Origin: Ophiura sarsii
Lineage: Eukaryota; Echinodermata; Ophiuroidea; Amphilepidida; Ophiuridae
Direction: 5' to 3'
DNA: 64,000 nt
Assembly (NCBI GenBank): GCA_035610835.1
Contig: CM069447.1
Span: 39,096,057 to 39,160,056, forward strand
The number at the start of each line of letters is the position of its first letter. The first letter of the stretch is position 1. Made by a program: the position numbers and the translations under genes. Positions 12,201 through 26,800 of this stretch are shown one piece after another. The notes under the pieces were generated by a model. It did no database searches. It was given only the letters and a program-made list of their open reading frames with translations, and had not been told where the DNA came from.

Positions 12201-15200
12201 ACTGCATAGTGTAATGGTGTTTTACCAGTCTGTAATATAATAAAGATAATATACATTATTTACACTCTTATTATGTAATTCATTCAATATAACAGAAGAA
12301 TAACTTGTGGAATTGTGTTACTCTACTAAAGTAACATGTCACCATTTTGTAAAGGATAAATGTGTACGGTTATCTACATTATTACTAAATCACCTAATCT
12401 AGTTTAAACTCTTACAACATTGATTCCCGAGCAGTCGCAAGTTTAAAATACGTTTGGCTGATATTCCTGGTTGTCTGGAATCTTTCTTTACTGTACAATT
12501 CTCATTACGAGAAGTATTCTATTAATTGAAAATATCGTAACTCACAATAATGTAATTTAATATTTTGAAGATATAGTGATGAAATGTTGTTGTTGGTTTA
12601 TATATCAATTAGTCTATAGCAACATGTTGCCATGCTTTCATTAAAAAAGAAGATTTATATATTAATACTGTACTGATTCAAACACTTGTAATAATGTAAT
12701 TTAATGTTGATAGATATCGTTATTATATGTCGCTGTTCGGTATGGCATGACGTAATGAAATAGTATCGGCTATCAATATTACGAAATGCAATATTGACAC
12801 CAATATGGGTGTATACTATACCTTATCTTTGATGTTTGGGTCGGACATGTGCTCCAATAGAACTTTACACCTCTTATCAGGTTTGTATAAAAAACCTCCA
12901 GCTACTGCATAGTGCAACGGTGTATTACCAGTCTGTAATATAATAAAGATAATATACATTATTCACACTCTAATTATGTAATTCATTCAATATAACAGAA
13001 GAATAACTTGTGGAATTGTGTTACTCTACTAAAGTAACATGTCACCATTTTGTAAAGGATAAATGTGTACGGTTATCTACATTATTACTAAATCACCTAA
13101 TCTAGTTTAAACTCTGACAACATTGATTCCCCAGCAGTTGCAAGTTTAAAATACGTTTGGCTGATATTCCTGGTTGTCTGGAATCTTTCTTTACTGTACA
13201 ATTCTCATTAGGAGAAGGATTCTATTAATTGAAAATGTCGTAACTCACAATAATGTAATTTAATACTTTGAAGATTACAGTGATGAAATATTGTTGTTGG
13301 TTTATAGAATAATCAGTCTATAGCAACATGCTACCCTTCTTTCTAGAATAAGTTGAATTAATTATGCATAATGTACTGATTCAAATAATTGTAATATTGT
13401 AATTTAATGTTTATTGATATCGTGATGAAATGTCGTGGTTTGGTATGGCATGAAGCTATAATTAACATCGGCTATCAATTGCAATGTGCAATACTGACAC
13501 CAATATGGGTGTGTATAATACCTCATCTTTGATGTTTGGGTCGGACTTGTGTTCCAATAGAACTTTACAAATCTTATCAGCGTCGTGATTTCTATTAGCT
13601 GCTGCATAGTGTAATTGTGTTTTACCAGTCTGTAATATAATAAAGATAATAATAATGTTTACACTCTTATTATGTAATTCATTCAATAATCACAGCAGAA
13701 TAACTTGTGGAATAATATTACTCTACTAAAGCAACATGTCACCATTTTGTAAAGGGTAAACGTGTACGGTTATATCTATAAACTTCCAACTAAATCACCT
13801 TATCTACATGTAGTTTAAACTCTTACAACATTGATCGTCATCAGTTGCAAGTTTAACATACGTTTGGCTCATATTCCTGGTTGTCTGCAATATTTCTCTT
13901 CTCTACAATTCTCATTACGTAAAGGATAATATGAATTGAAAATGTAGTGATTCGCAATAATGTAATTTAATATTTAGAAGATTACAGTGATGAAGTGTTG
14001 TTGTTGGTTTATAAAATAATCAGTCTATAGCAACATGCTACCCTTCTTTCAAGAATAAATTGAATTAATTATGCATATGATACCCAGAGGGCGCCACCAG
14101 GGAGTGAGCAGCAACCTCTTACATGTCTGCTGTTTTTGTGAAGTTTTTGTTGAAACTTCTGTGCTTCGTGCTTTGAAAAATTTACTGTGTATGGATGTTC
14201 TTGATATTTGATACTACATTTTTGATGCATTTTATGGAATTATATTGTTACTTCTCCAACTTGGAACTATGGAATTTAACACAGTGTACATATAGCCACC
14301 TTGGATATTGATTATTTGCTGCCTTGACAGTGACTTGCCTAATTTGCATACTGCTCTTTACTGCACAGGATGTGTCTTTTGTAATTTATGACCCTGCACA
14401 AGTGCTATTGAATTTACATAATGGCTGCACAGCATGTGATCATCTTGACTCTTCTACTTATCTCTTGTGTTATCAATTTTTTGACTACTCAGGCTATGAA
14501 CTCAATGTTTCTGTTTCTCAGAAATATTACAAATACAAATGTGATCACGAAAATGGAAAATATCTAAATAGTAGAATACCATATTATGCCAACTGTAATG
14601 CCACATTTCAACTTGAACTATTGGTATGTGGTGACATAGAATATAATCCTGGACCAGAAACGACTTTAGCTGAACCTACTTCTACCACATGCAGTACCAC
14701 ATCAAATGATTTCAAACATTATATCTTACAACAGAACAGAACTTCTTCAACTGAACAAAAATCACCATCAAACAGTTCCTCATCTCTCATGTGAACTTTG
14801 GAGTCACCTTAAGGACTTGGGTATAAACAACCGCTGTCGTATTCCTCGTAAGAAAAGAGGTGGGCGCCGAAAGAAAGCTTTCATCCCTCATGAGCATGTT
14901 AATTCTACCGAAGTCCCGCATTTTTCACCTGAACCGAGACTAATTGATAACTCTCATATAAATCGCGATACCATCTCTACTAATTTCACCAATCTCTGTG
15001 TTCTCAACACACAATCTGTTTGTAACAAGACCGCTGTAGTTTGTGACTACATACTGGAACATGACTTTGATATTATTGCCCATACGGAAACTTGGTTGTC
15101 AAACTCTGACAAACATAAGCAAACCGTTGGAGAGTTGACACTCACTGGATATAACTTTTTCCATGTCCCTCGTCCAATTCGATCAGGAGGAGGCGTTGGT

Positions 15201-17737
15201 ATTATTTACAAAGAGTCCATAACCAGAGTTGCCAGCAGCCTATTCCAAGCAACATCATTTGAAAGTGTCGCTGTGACCTTACTTTTAAAGGTGATATATT
15301 ACCACTTAAAATTGACATTTTATATAGACCCGGGTACAGTAAGAAGCACCGTGTAACACCGAGGGTATTCTTCGAGGACTTTTCTGCATATGTTTCATCA
15401 TTATCAACATCGGTTGTAAACTCTTGATAGTCGGAGACTTCAATTTTCATTGGGATATACCATCTGACCCTGATGTCATCCGCCTCGCTGATATTCTTTC
15501 ATCATCAAATTTAACCCAGTTTGTACGCGATCCTACCCATATTGATGAACATACTTTAGACCTTGTTATTTCGCGTTCAGATGATGATATCGTTGATTCT
15601 GTGACTGTTCCATTTTTGTTTACTGATCACGCCGTTATTCATTGCCAGCTTGCTTTACAAAAACCTAAATTTGTAAGGAAAGTTATTTCTTATCGCAAAT
15701 GGAAATCCATCAACAAGGATAATTTCGCGAAGGATTTACAACTAAGTGAATTGATAAGCAGCTCATCAGATCTTGACACCTTTGTTGATGAATATGACAC
15801 TATTCTTCGCAATATTCTTGGCACGCACCTTTAAAACATAGATCCATTACTATTCGCCCCTCTAATCCATGGTATACTCCTGAAATTGATACGGCCAAAA
15901 AACTTCGCAAAAAACTTGAGCGAAGATGGAGAAGAAACAATCTGGATATAGACAGACAGCTATTCAAATCACAGCGCATGGTTGTTGTTAATATATATGA
16001 TAAATTATGCCAAAGCCAAATACTACGAAGACAAAATATTGCAATGTAAAAGCCAAAAAGAAAATTTCAAAGTTGTCGAGAGTCTCTTACACCAAAAAGG
16101 CAATGTCAAGCTACCCTCGCACGCTTGTCAAAAGGGACTTGCACATCGATTCAATGATTATTTTGTCTCCAAAATTTCTAAAATACGTCGGGATCTTGAT
16201 ACCATTGTTCCAACTGCTCCTGTTCTGCCTACTGAGAATAATGTTGCTACATTCATGATGTCTTTCATGCCTGCCACTGACGATGAAATATATAAGCTTG
16301 TGTCGTCTTCACCCTCTAAGTCGTGTACATTGGACCCAATTCCTACATGGATGTTGAAAGATCATATTAACATCATGGTGCCCGTCATTACTAAGATTGT
16401 AAATCTCTCTCTTGAAAATGCAACATTTCCTGACCATTTTAAAAATGCACTTGTTTCTCCACTCATAAAGAAGCCTTCCTTGGACGATGCGCTACAACCT
16501 TTTCAACAATTTTTGATACAAAACGCAGATTGGACACAGGACGAAAATTTTTCAAAATGTCTGCGTCCATTCAGCTCTGAAATGGTTTCAGTCCTACCTC
16601 AAAAACAAAACTCAAGCAGTAAACATAAATGGAACTATTTCTACACATGTTCCGCTAAAATATGGCGTTCCTCAAGGATCTGTGCTTGGACCTATACTAT
16701 TCACCATCTATTCCTCTCCCATTGCTAGCATTGCTCGCAAACACGGATTAAATGTTCATTCTTACGCGGACGATACACAACTATATGTGCCTTTTAATTT
16801 AAATGATCGTAATGATGAAATGTCGGCCCGTCAACGCGCAGAAGCTTGTATTTTAGAAATCAAGTCGTGGATGTCTGTAAACAAGCTGAAATTGAATGAT
16901 GATAAGACAGAGTTTTTAATTATGACCTCCAGATTCAATCAACGTAAAATATGTGATCATCATATCAATATTGACACTTCTTCTGTTCTTGCTTCGAAAT
17001 CTGCTCGGAACTTAGGAATTGTGTTTGATAATAATCTATGTATGGATGTTCAAGTTCGACGGATATGCTAATCAGTGTATTATCATAATTATACGGAATG
17101 TCAATAGCATAAGGAAAATGTTAACATTTGAAACCGCAGCTACTATCGTCCATGCTCTTATAACTTCTCGTATTGACAATGGCAATTCTCTTCTTTTTGG
17201 CATCACTGATCACTTACTTCACAAACTACAACTCGCTCAAAATGCAGCTGCTCGCATTCTCACCAAGACCAGGAAATTTGATCATATCACTCCAATTTTG
17301 AAAGATCTCCACTGGCTTCCTGTTCGCGAAAGGATTCATTTCAAACTTCTTCTTTTAACTTGGAAAGCTTTTCATGGCACTTCACCAACTTATATTGCTA
17401 ATCTTCTTGTTCCATATCATCCAAAACGTACTCTCCGGTCATCTGATAAACTTTTACTTGTTGTTCCACGGACTACTTCTTCATTTAGAGATCGCGCATT
17501 TTCGGTTGCTGCACCAACTCTCTGGAACTCACTACCTTATAATTTAAGATGCTGTGATTCACTTGACTCTTTTAAGAACTTGTTAAAAACAAGATTATTT
17601 GACTCAGTTTATAATTGATTTCTTGTATGTATATGCAAATCATCCTTGTTTATGTATTTTTCATGTTAATTTGTATTTTTGTTTTATATGTTGCGCCTCG
17701 GAATAGTTTACCTAGATTGACGGCGCATTATAAATGC

Positions 17738-17813
<76 letters not shown>

Positions 17814-20800
17814 ATATACTGATTCAAATAATTGTAATATTGTAATTTAATGTTTATAGATATCGTGATGAAATGTCGCTGTTTGGTATGGCATGAAGCT
17901 ATAAATAACATCGGCTCTCAATTGCAATATGCAATGCTGACACTAATAATATGGGTGTGTATAATACCTCATCTTTGATGTTTGGGTCGGACTTGTGTTC
18001 CAATAGAACTTTACAAATCTCATAAGCTCCGTAAGTAACTGCTGCATAGTGTAATGGTGTTTTACCAGTCTGTAATGTAATAAAGATATTATACATTATT
18101 TACACTCCTATTATGTAATTCATTCAATAATCACAGAAAAATAACTTGTGGAATAATGTTACTCTACTAAAGCAACATGTCACCATTTTGTAAAGGATAA
18201 ATGTGTACGGTTATATATAAAATTACCACTAAATCCATGAAATCAGTTGCAAGATTAAAAAGATTAAATACGTGAGGCTCATATATTACTGATTGTCTGG
18301 AATCTTTCTCTACTGTACAATTCTCATTAAGAGAATGAATCTATAAAATAAAAATATAGTTACTCAAAATAATGTAATTAAATATTAGTAGATACGGTGA
18401 TGACATGTTGTTGTTGGTTTATAGAATAATCAGTCTATAGCAACATGCTACTCTTCTTTCAAGAATAAATTGAATTAATTATTAATAATGTACTGATTCG
18501 AGTAATTGTAATATTGTAATTTAATGTTTATAGATATCGTGATGAAATGTCGCTGTTTGGTATGGCATGAAGCTGTCGTAACTCACAATAATGTAATTTA
18601 ATACTTTGAAGATTACAGTGATGAAATATTGTTGTTGGTTTATAGAATAATCAGTCTATAGCAACATGCTACCCTTCTTTCTAGAATAAATTGAATTAAT
18701 TATGCATAATGTACTGATTCAAATAATTGTAATATTGTAATTTAATGTTTATTGATATCGTGATGAAATGTCGCGGTTTGGTATGGCATGAAGCTATAAT
18801 TAACATCGGCTATCAATTGCAATATGCAATACTGACACCAATATAGGTGTGTATAATACCTCATCTTTGATGTTTGGGTCGGACTTGTGTTCCAATAGAA
18901 CTTTACAAATCTTATCAGCTCCGTGATAATCATTAGCTGCTGCATAGTGTAATGGTGTTTTACCAGTCTGTATTATAATAAAGATAATAATAATATTTAC
19001 ACTCTTATTATGTAATTCATTCAATAATCACAGAAGAATAACTTGTGGAATAATATTAATCTACTAAAGCAACATGTCACCATTTTGTAAAGGGTAAACG
19101 TGTACGGTTATATCTATAAACTTCCAACTAAATCACCTTATGTACATGTAGTTTAAACTCTTACAACATTGATCCCCATCAGTTGCAAGTTTAACATACG
19201 TTTGGCTCATATTCCTGGTTGTCTGCAATCTTTCTCTTCTCTACAATTCTCATTACGTAAAGGATAATATGAATTGAAAATGCTAGATTCACAATAATGT
19301 AATTTAATATTTAGAAGATTACAGTGATGGAGTGTTGTTGTTGGTTTATAGAATAATCAGTCTATAGCAACATGCTACCCTTCTTTCAAGAATAAATTGA
19401 ATTAAGTATGCATAATATACTGATTCAAATAACTGTAATATGTAATTTAATGTTTATAGATATCGTGATGAAATGTCGCTGTTTGGTATGGCATGAAGCT
19501 ATAATTAACATCGGCTATCAATTGCAATATGCAATACTGACACCAATATGGGTGTGTATAATACCTCATCTTTGATGTTTGGGTCGGACTTGTGTTCCAA
19601 AAGAACTTTACAAATCTTATCAGCTCCGGGATAATCATTAGCTGCTGCATAGTGTAATGGAGTTTTACCAGTCTGTAATATAATGAAGATAATATACATA
19701 ATATTTACACTCTTATTATGTAATTCATTCACTAATCACAGAAGAATAACTTGTGGAATTGTGTTACTCTACTAAAGCAACATGTCACCATTTTGTACAG
19801 GATAAATGTGTACGGTTATATAAAATTACCACTAAATCAGTTGCAAGATTAAAAAGACTAAATACGTGTGGCTCATATATTACTGATTGTCTGGAAGCTT
19901 TCTCTACTGTACAATTTTTATTAAGAGAATGAATCAATAAAATCAAAATATATTTACTCAAAATAATGTAATTTAATATTAGTAGATACAGTGATGAAAT
20001 GTTGTTGTTGGTTTATAGAATAATCAGTCTATAGCAACATGCTACTCTTCTTTCAAGAATAAATTGAATTAATTATTAATAATGTACTGATTCGAGTAAT
20101 TGTAATATTGTAATTTAATGTTTATAGATATCGTGATGAAATGTCGCTGTTTGGTATGGCATGAAGCTGTCGTAACTCACAATAATGTAATTTAATACTT
20201 TGAAGATTACAGTGATGAAATATTGTTGTTGGTTTATAGAATAATCAGTCTATAGCAACATGCTACCCTTCTTTCTAGAATAAATTGAATTAATTATGCA
20301 TAATGTACTGATTCAAATAATTGTAATATTGTAATTTAATGTTTATTGATATCGTGATGAAATGTCGCGGTTTGGTATGGCATGAAGCTATAATTAACAT
20401 CGGCTATCAATTGCAATATGCAATACTGACACCAATATGGGTGTGTATAATACCTCATCTTTGATGTTTGGGTCGGACTTGTGTTCCAATAGAACTTTAC
20501 AAATCTTATCAGCTCTGTTATGAGAAATAGCTGCTGCATAGTGTAATGGTGTTTTACCAGTCTGTAATATAATAAAGATAATAAACATAATATTTTCACT
20601 CTTATTATGTAATTCATTCAATAATCACAGAAGAATAAACTGTGGAATTGTGTTACTCTACTAAAGCAACATGTCACCATTTTGTAAAGGATAAATGTGT
20701 ACGGTTATATAAAATTACCACTAAATCAGTTGCAAGATTAAAAAGACTAAATATGTGAGGCTCATATGTTACTGATTGTCTGAAAGCTTTCTCTACTGTA

Positions 20801-23800
20801 CAATTTTCATTAGGAGAATGAATCTATAAAAAGAAAATATAGTTACTCAAAATAATGTAATTTAATATTAGTAGATACAGTGATGAAATGTTGTTGTTGG
20901 TTTATAGAATAATCAGACTTCTTTTATTCTGTGATAATGATTAGCTGCTGCATAGTGTAATGGTGTTTGACCAGTCTGTAATGTAAAGATAATATAAATA
21001 TTTACACTCTTATTACGTAATTCATTCAATAATCACCGACGATTAACTTGTGGAATAATGTTACTCTACTAAAGCAACATGTCACCATTTTGTAAAGGAT
21101 AAATGTTATGGTTATATGAAATTACCACTAAATCAGTTGCAACATTAAAAAGATTAAATACGTGAAGCTATAAAATAACATCGGCTATCAATTGCAATAT
21201 GCAATACTGACAACTATATTGGTGTATATAATACCTCATCTTTGATGTTTGGGTCGAACTTGTGTTCCAATATATCTTTACAAATCACAACAGATCTGTA
21301 ATAATGATTAGCTGCTGCATAGTGGAATGGTGTTTTACCAGTCTGTAATATAATAAAGATAATATACATAATATGTACACTCTTATTATGTAATTCATTC
21401 AATAATCACAGAAGAATAAATTGTGGAATTGTGTTACTCTACTAAAGCAACATGTTACCATTTTATAAAGGATAAATGTGTACGGTTATATAAAATTACC
21501 ACTAAATCAGTTGCAAGATTAAAAAGACTAAACACGTGAGGCTCATATATTACTGATTGTCTGGAATCTTTCTCTACAGTACAATTCTCATTAGGAGAAT
21601 GAATCTATAAAATAAAATTATAGTTACTCAAAATAATGTAATTTAATATTAGTAGATACAGTGATGAAATGTTGTTGTTGGTTTATATATCAATCAGTCT
21701 ATAGCAACACGCTACCCTTCTTTCAAGAATAAATTGAATTAATTATAAATAATGTACTGATTCAAATAATTGTAATATTGTAATTTAATGTTTATAGATA
21801 TCGTGATGAAATGTCGCGGTTTGGTATGGCATGAAGCTACCGGGTGTCCCTAAAAAGGGTGCACGTGTTTATCCAACTTGTTGACCATGAAGTTCTAACA
21901 TTTGGTGAAATATGTTTACAAAAATATAAAAAGATTAAATACCTGGCTTTCAGATGCTGCTTATTTCATCTGATTCGGATTTGTCAATCCTGAGATATGG
22001 CCAATTAACTAGAGCTACCCAGAATTGATGTTATGCCACTTTACAGTTTCAAAGGTTTACTCCTAAGATACAACTTCCACTTGTACGATTGCTCTTCACC
22101 AGTATTATGTAAAATAACATTTTTGTATAGAGATTGACTAGGTTTAAATAGTAGAATTAGTGCCTGTGTATCCAGGCAGAACTAAATATAAAGATGTTTG
22201 TTGCATGATTCGAACCAGTCCTTTTAACGACGTTTCACAACCTGTTTATTGGGCCTACATTTTCAAAACAAGACAGACGTCCACATGGCTGGGTGCAGAC
22301 TCAATTTTCGTGGTCTTAAAATATCATGAAAACGAAAAGTCCAGCAGAAGTCACCAGAGAGTTTGACATTCATTTCCCAAACACTCACGTACCATCTAGG
22401 AATACACCTACAAAGCAGTATTGGAAATACTTGGCAGATGGTACAAGCACCAACGTGAATAAAGAATTAACACTGGAAGACTAAAATATGAAATGTGGCA
22501 GGACATGCAGGACACAGTAACACATCGATGACGTGCGGCGTGCACTTCAGAGGGATCCCAGAATAACTGCTCGTAGAAATCCCTTACCCCATATTCCAAG
22601 GACATCACTTTTGTTCCTCAGCCTCTTTTAAACAATTCTGGTCAAATGCCCAGCCCAATGTTTCAAGACGACTGATGCCCATGGATTGACCAATGTTAGT
22701 ATCGTTTTGACGCTCATAATCATTCTTTCTGTAAAAGTGGCACAACGTCGATTTTGGGTAGCTTTGATAAACTGGTTATATCTCAGGATAGACAAATCCA
22801 AATCAGATAAAATAAACGGCATCGGAAAGCTGAGTGTTTCCCCGTTCCGTGTGTATAAACATATTACATCACACTTTAGGACTTCATGGTCAACAAGTTG
22901 AGCAAACATGTGCACCCTTTTTAGGGACACCCTGTATAATTAACATCGGCTATCAATTGCAATATGCAATACTGACACCAATATGGGTGTGTGTAATACC
23001 TCATCTTTGATGTTTGGGTCGGACTTGTGTTCCGATAGAACTTTACCAATCCTATCAGCTCCGTGATAATCATTAGCTGCTGCATAGTGTAATGGTGTTT
23101 TACCAGTGTGTAATATAATAAAGATAGTAATAATATTTACACTCTTATTATGTAATTCATTCAATAATCACAGAAGAATAACTTGTGGAATAATGTTACT
23201 CTACTAAAGCAACATGTCACCATTTTGTAAAGGATAAACGTGTACGGTTATATCCATAAACTTCCAACTAAATCACCTAATCTACCCTTCTTTCAAGAAT
23301 AAATTGAATTAATTATTAATAATGTACTGATTCAAATAATTGTAATATTGTAATTTAATGTTTATAGATATCGTGATGAAATGTCGCTGTTCGGTATGGC
23401 ATGAAGCTATAAAATAACATCGGCTCTCAATTGAAATATGCAATGCTGACACCGATATCGGTGTATATAATACCTCATCTTTGATGTTTGGGTCGGACTT
23501 GTGTTCCAATAGATCTTTACAAATCTTATCAGCTCCGCGATTACAATTAGCTGCCGCATAGTGTAATGGTGTTTTACCAGTCTGTAATGTAAAGATTATA
23601 CGTAATATTTACACTCTTATTATGTAATTCATTCAATAATCACAGAAGAATAACTTGTGGCATTTTGTTATTCTACTAAATGAACAAGTTACCATTTGTA
23701 AAGGATAAATGTGTACGGTTATATGAAATTACCACTAAATCAGTTGCAAGATTAAAAAGACTAAATACGTGAAGCTATAAAATAACATCGGCTATCAATT

Positions 23801-26800
23801 GCAATATGCAATACTGACACCAATATGGGTGTATAAATAATACCTCATCTTTGATGTTTGGGTCGGACTTGTGTTCCAATAGAACTTTACAAGTATCAAC
23901 TTGATACAGATTAGCTACTGCATAGTGTAATGATGTTTTACCACTCTGTAATGTAACGATAATATACATAATATTAAGTTTATAATACACTCTTATCATG
24001 TGATTCATTCAATAATCACAGAACTACTTGTAGCATTTTGTTATTCTACTAAATTAACATGTTACCATTTTGTAAAGGATAAATGTGTACGGTTATATGA
24101 AATTACCACTAAATCAGTTGCAAGATGAAAAGACTAAATACGTGAGGCTCATATATTACTAATTGTCTGGAATCTTTCTCTACTGTACAATTTTCATTAA
24201 GAGAATGAATCTATAAATGAAAATATAGTTACTCAAACTAATGTAATTTACTATTAGTAGATACAGTAATGAAATGTTGTTGTTGGTTTATAGAATAATC
24301 AGTCTATAGCAACATGCTACCCTTCTTTCAAGAATAAATTGAATTAATTATGCATAATGTACTGATTCAAATAATTGTAATATTGTAATCTAATGTTGAT
24401 AGATATCGTGATGAAATGTCGCTGTTCGGTATCGCATGAAGCTATAAAATAACATCGGCTATCAATTGCAATATGCAATACTGACACCAATATGGGTGTA
24501 TACTATACCTCATCTTTGATGTTTGGGTCGGACTTGTGCTCCAATAGAATTTTACAAATCTCATCAGCTTCGTCAAAACCGCTAGCTGCTGCATAGTGTA
24601 ATGGTGTTTTACCAGTCTGTAATATAATAAAGATAATATACATAATTTACACTCTTATTATGTAATTCATTTAATAATAACAGAAGAATTACTTGTGGAA
24701 TTGTGTTACTCTACTAAAGCAACATGTCATCATTTTGTAAAGGATAAATGTGTACGGTTATATGAAATTACCACTAAATCAGTTGCAAGATGAAAAGACT
24801 AAATACGTGAGGCTCATATATTACTGATTGTCTGGAATCTTTCTCTACTGTACAATTTTCATTAAGAGAATGAATCTATAAATGAAAATATAGTTACTCA
24901 AACTAATGTAATTTACTATTAGTAGATACAGTAATGAAATGTTGTTGGTTTATAGAATAATCAGTCTATAGCAACATGCTACCCTTCTTTCAAGAATAAA
25001 TTGAATTAATTATGCATAATGTACTGATTCAAATAATTGTAATATTGTAATCTAATGTTGATAGATATCGTGATGAAATGTCGCTGTTCGGTATCGCATG
25101 AAGCTATAAAATAACATCGGCTATCAATTGCAATATGCAATACTGACACCAATATGGGTGTATACTATACCTCATCTTTGATGTTTGGGTCGGACTTGTG
25201 CTTCAATAGAACTTTACAAATCTTATCAGTTCTGTGATAATTGATTCCCGAGCAGTTGCAAGTTTAAAATACGTTTGGCTGATATTCCTGGTTGTTTGGA
25301 ATCTTTCTACTGTACAATTCTCATTACGAGAAGGATTCTATTAATTGAAAATGTCGTAACTCACAATAATGTAATTTAATATTTTGAAGATATAGTGATG
25401 AAATGTTGTTGTTGGTTTGTAGATCAATTAGTCTATAGCAACATGTTACCATGCTTTCATTAAAAAAGGAGATTTATATATTAATACTGTACTGATTCAA
25501 ATTCTTGTAATAATGTAATTTAATGTTCATAGATATCGTCATTAAATGTCGCTGTTCGGTATGGCATGACGCAATGAAATAGCATCGGCTATTAATATTA
25601 CAAAATGTAATATTGACACCAATATGGGTGTATACTATACCTCATCTTTGATGTTTGGGTAGGACATGTGTTCCAATAGATCTTTACAAATCACAACAGA
25701 TCTGTCATAATGATTAGCTGCTGCATAGTGTAATGGTGTTTTACCAGTCTGTAATATAACGATAATATACATAACATTTATACTCTCATAATCACAGAGG
25801 AATTACTTGCAGAATGTTGTTACTCTACTAAAGCAACATGTACGTAGCCATTCTGTGAAGGATAAAACACCTCATATATATTAAACTTTTATAAAATTGA
25901 TCCACATCAGTTGCAAGTTTTAGAAAGCCAAACTCCTTTGGCTGTTTTTTATTTGTTTTTTTATTTGCTGTAATTATTGAACAATTAATCAAATGCATAT
26001 AAAAGTATACATTTTTGGAAAGGAAATATATCAGAGAATCCATATTTGACTTTTTTTACCAAATTATTTTTTGGACAAGCTGACAAAACTATTGTGATTT
26101 TATCCAAAAATCAACATTTTTGTTCAACATTTATTTGGGACAAGCTAAAAATATTATTTTTGAGTAAAAAATGCCCAAACTTGCTTGATTTTACTATTAT
26201 TAAGACACTAATATAGTGCCGATTTTCTCATTTTTTCTTCTAAAGCTGTAGTTTTTGATTTTAAACACTTGCTACAGCATAATGCTCAACATCAAACGCA
26301 TGGATCATGTCCCAAACACCACCATTTATGACATGACCAAGACTGAGCCTCAAGGAATAATATACTTTAATAGTTGTAGAATGTGTAGATATGCTGATGA
26401 AATGTTGTTGTTAGGTATAGAACGTAGCAATAAAATAGTATCCGCTGCATCAAATTGCAATATTGACACCAGTGTAAATGTATATACCTCATCCTTGATG
26501 CTTGGGTCCGACTTGTGCTCCAATAGAAGTTTACAAACTCCCCATTTTCCTGGCAACCCAGATTCTGCTGCATAATGTAATGGTGTCTTACCAGCCTATA
26601 CCATCAAAGTAATATACAAAACATTATTACTCATTATTGGTTATTCATTTACTACTCACATAAGTTCATGGATATATTCGTTAGTCTAAATCAACATCAC
26701 CATTCATTGAAGGATAAAAGTAGCAGGGTCTTTTTATCATAATCTTAGCCCCATCCCCTTAAAAAAATTTTTTTAAAAAAACAATAGAAGAAAAAATTAG

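Larger units (their letters stand above)
14078..17813 (+). mobile_element. CR1/L2-like LINE, broken, inside the ankyrin array
   Basis: The element interrupts the intron sequence TTATGCATAATGTACTGATTC of uninterrupted units: it starts after GCATA and ends at a TTA run before ATAATATACTG. Order: 5' UTR, leader ORF with a 2A-like motif, apurinic-type endonuclease, reverse transcriptase, C-terminal domain, 3' UTR hairpin and (ATT)n tail. At least five frameshifts and a deletion of about 100 residues in the RT palm make it inactive. LINEs of this clade copy themselves by target-primed reverse transcription. Its orientation is opposite to the host gene. Confidence 0.85.

Noticed and set aside
17708..17911. 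Poly-isoleucine and poly-tyrosine ORFs
   Set aside because: Translations of the (ATT)n LINE tail.
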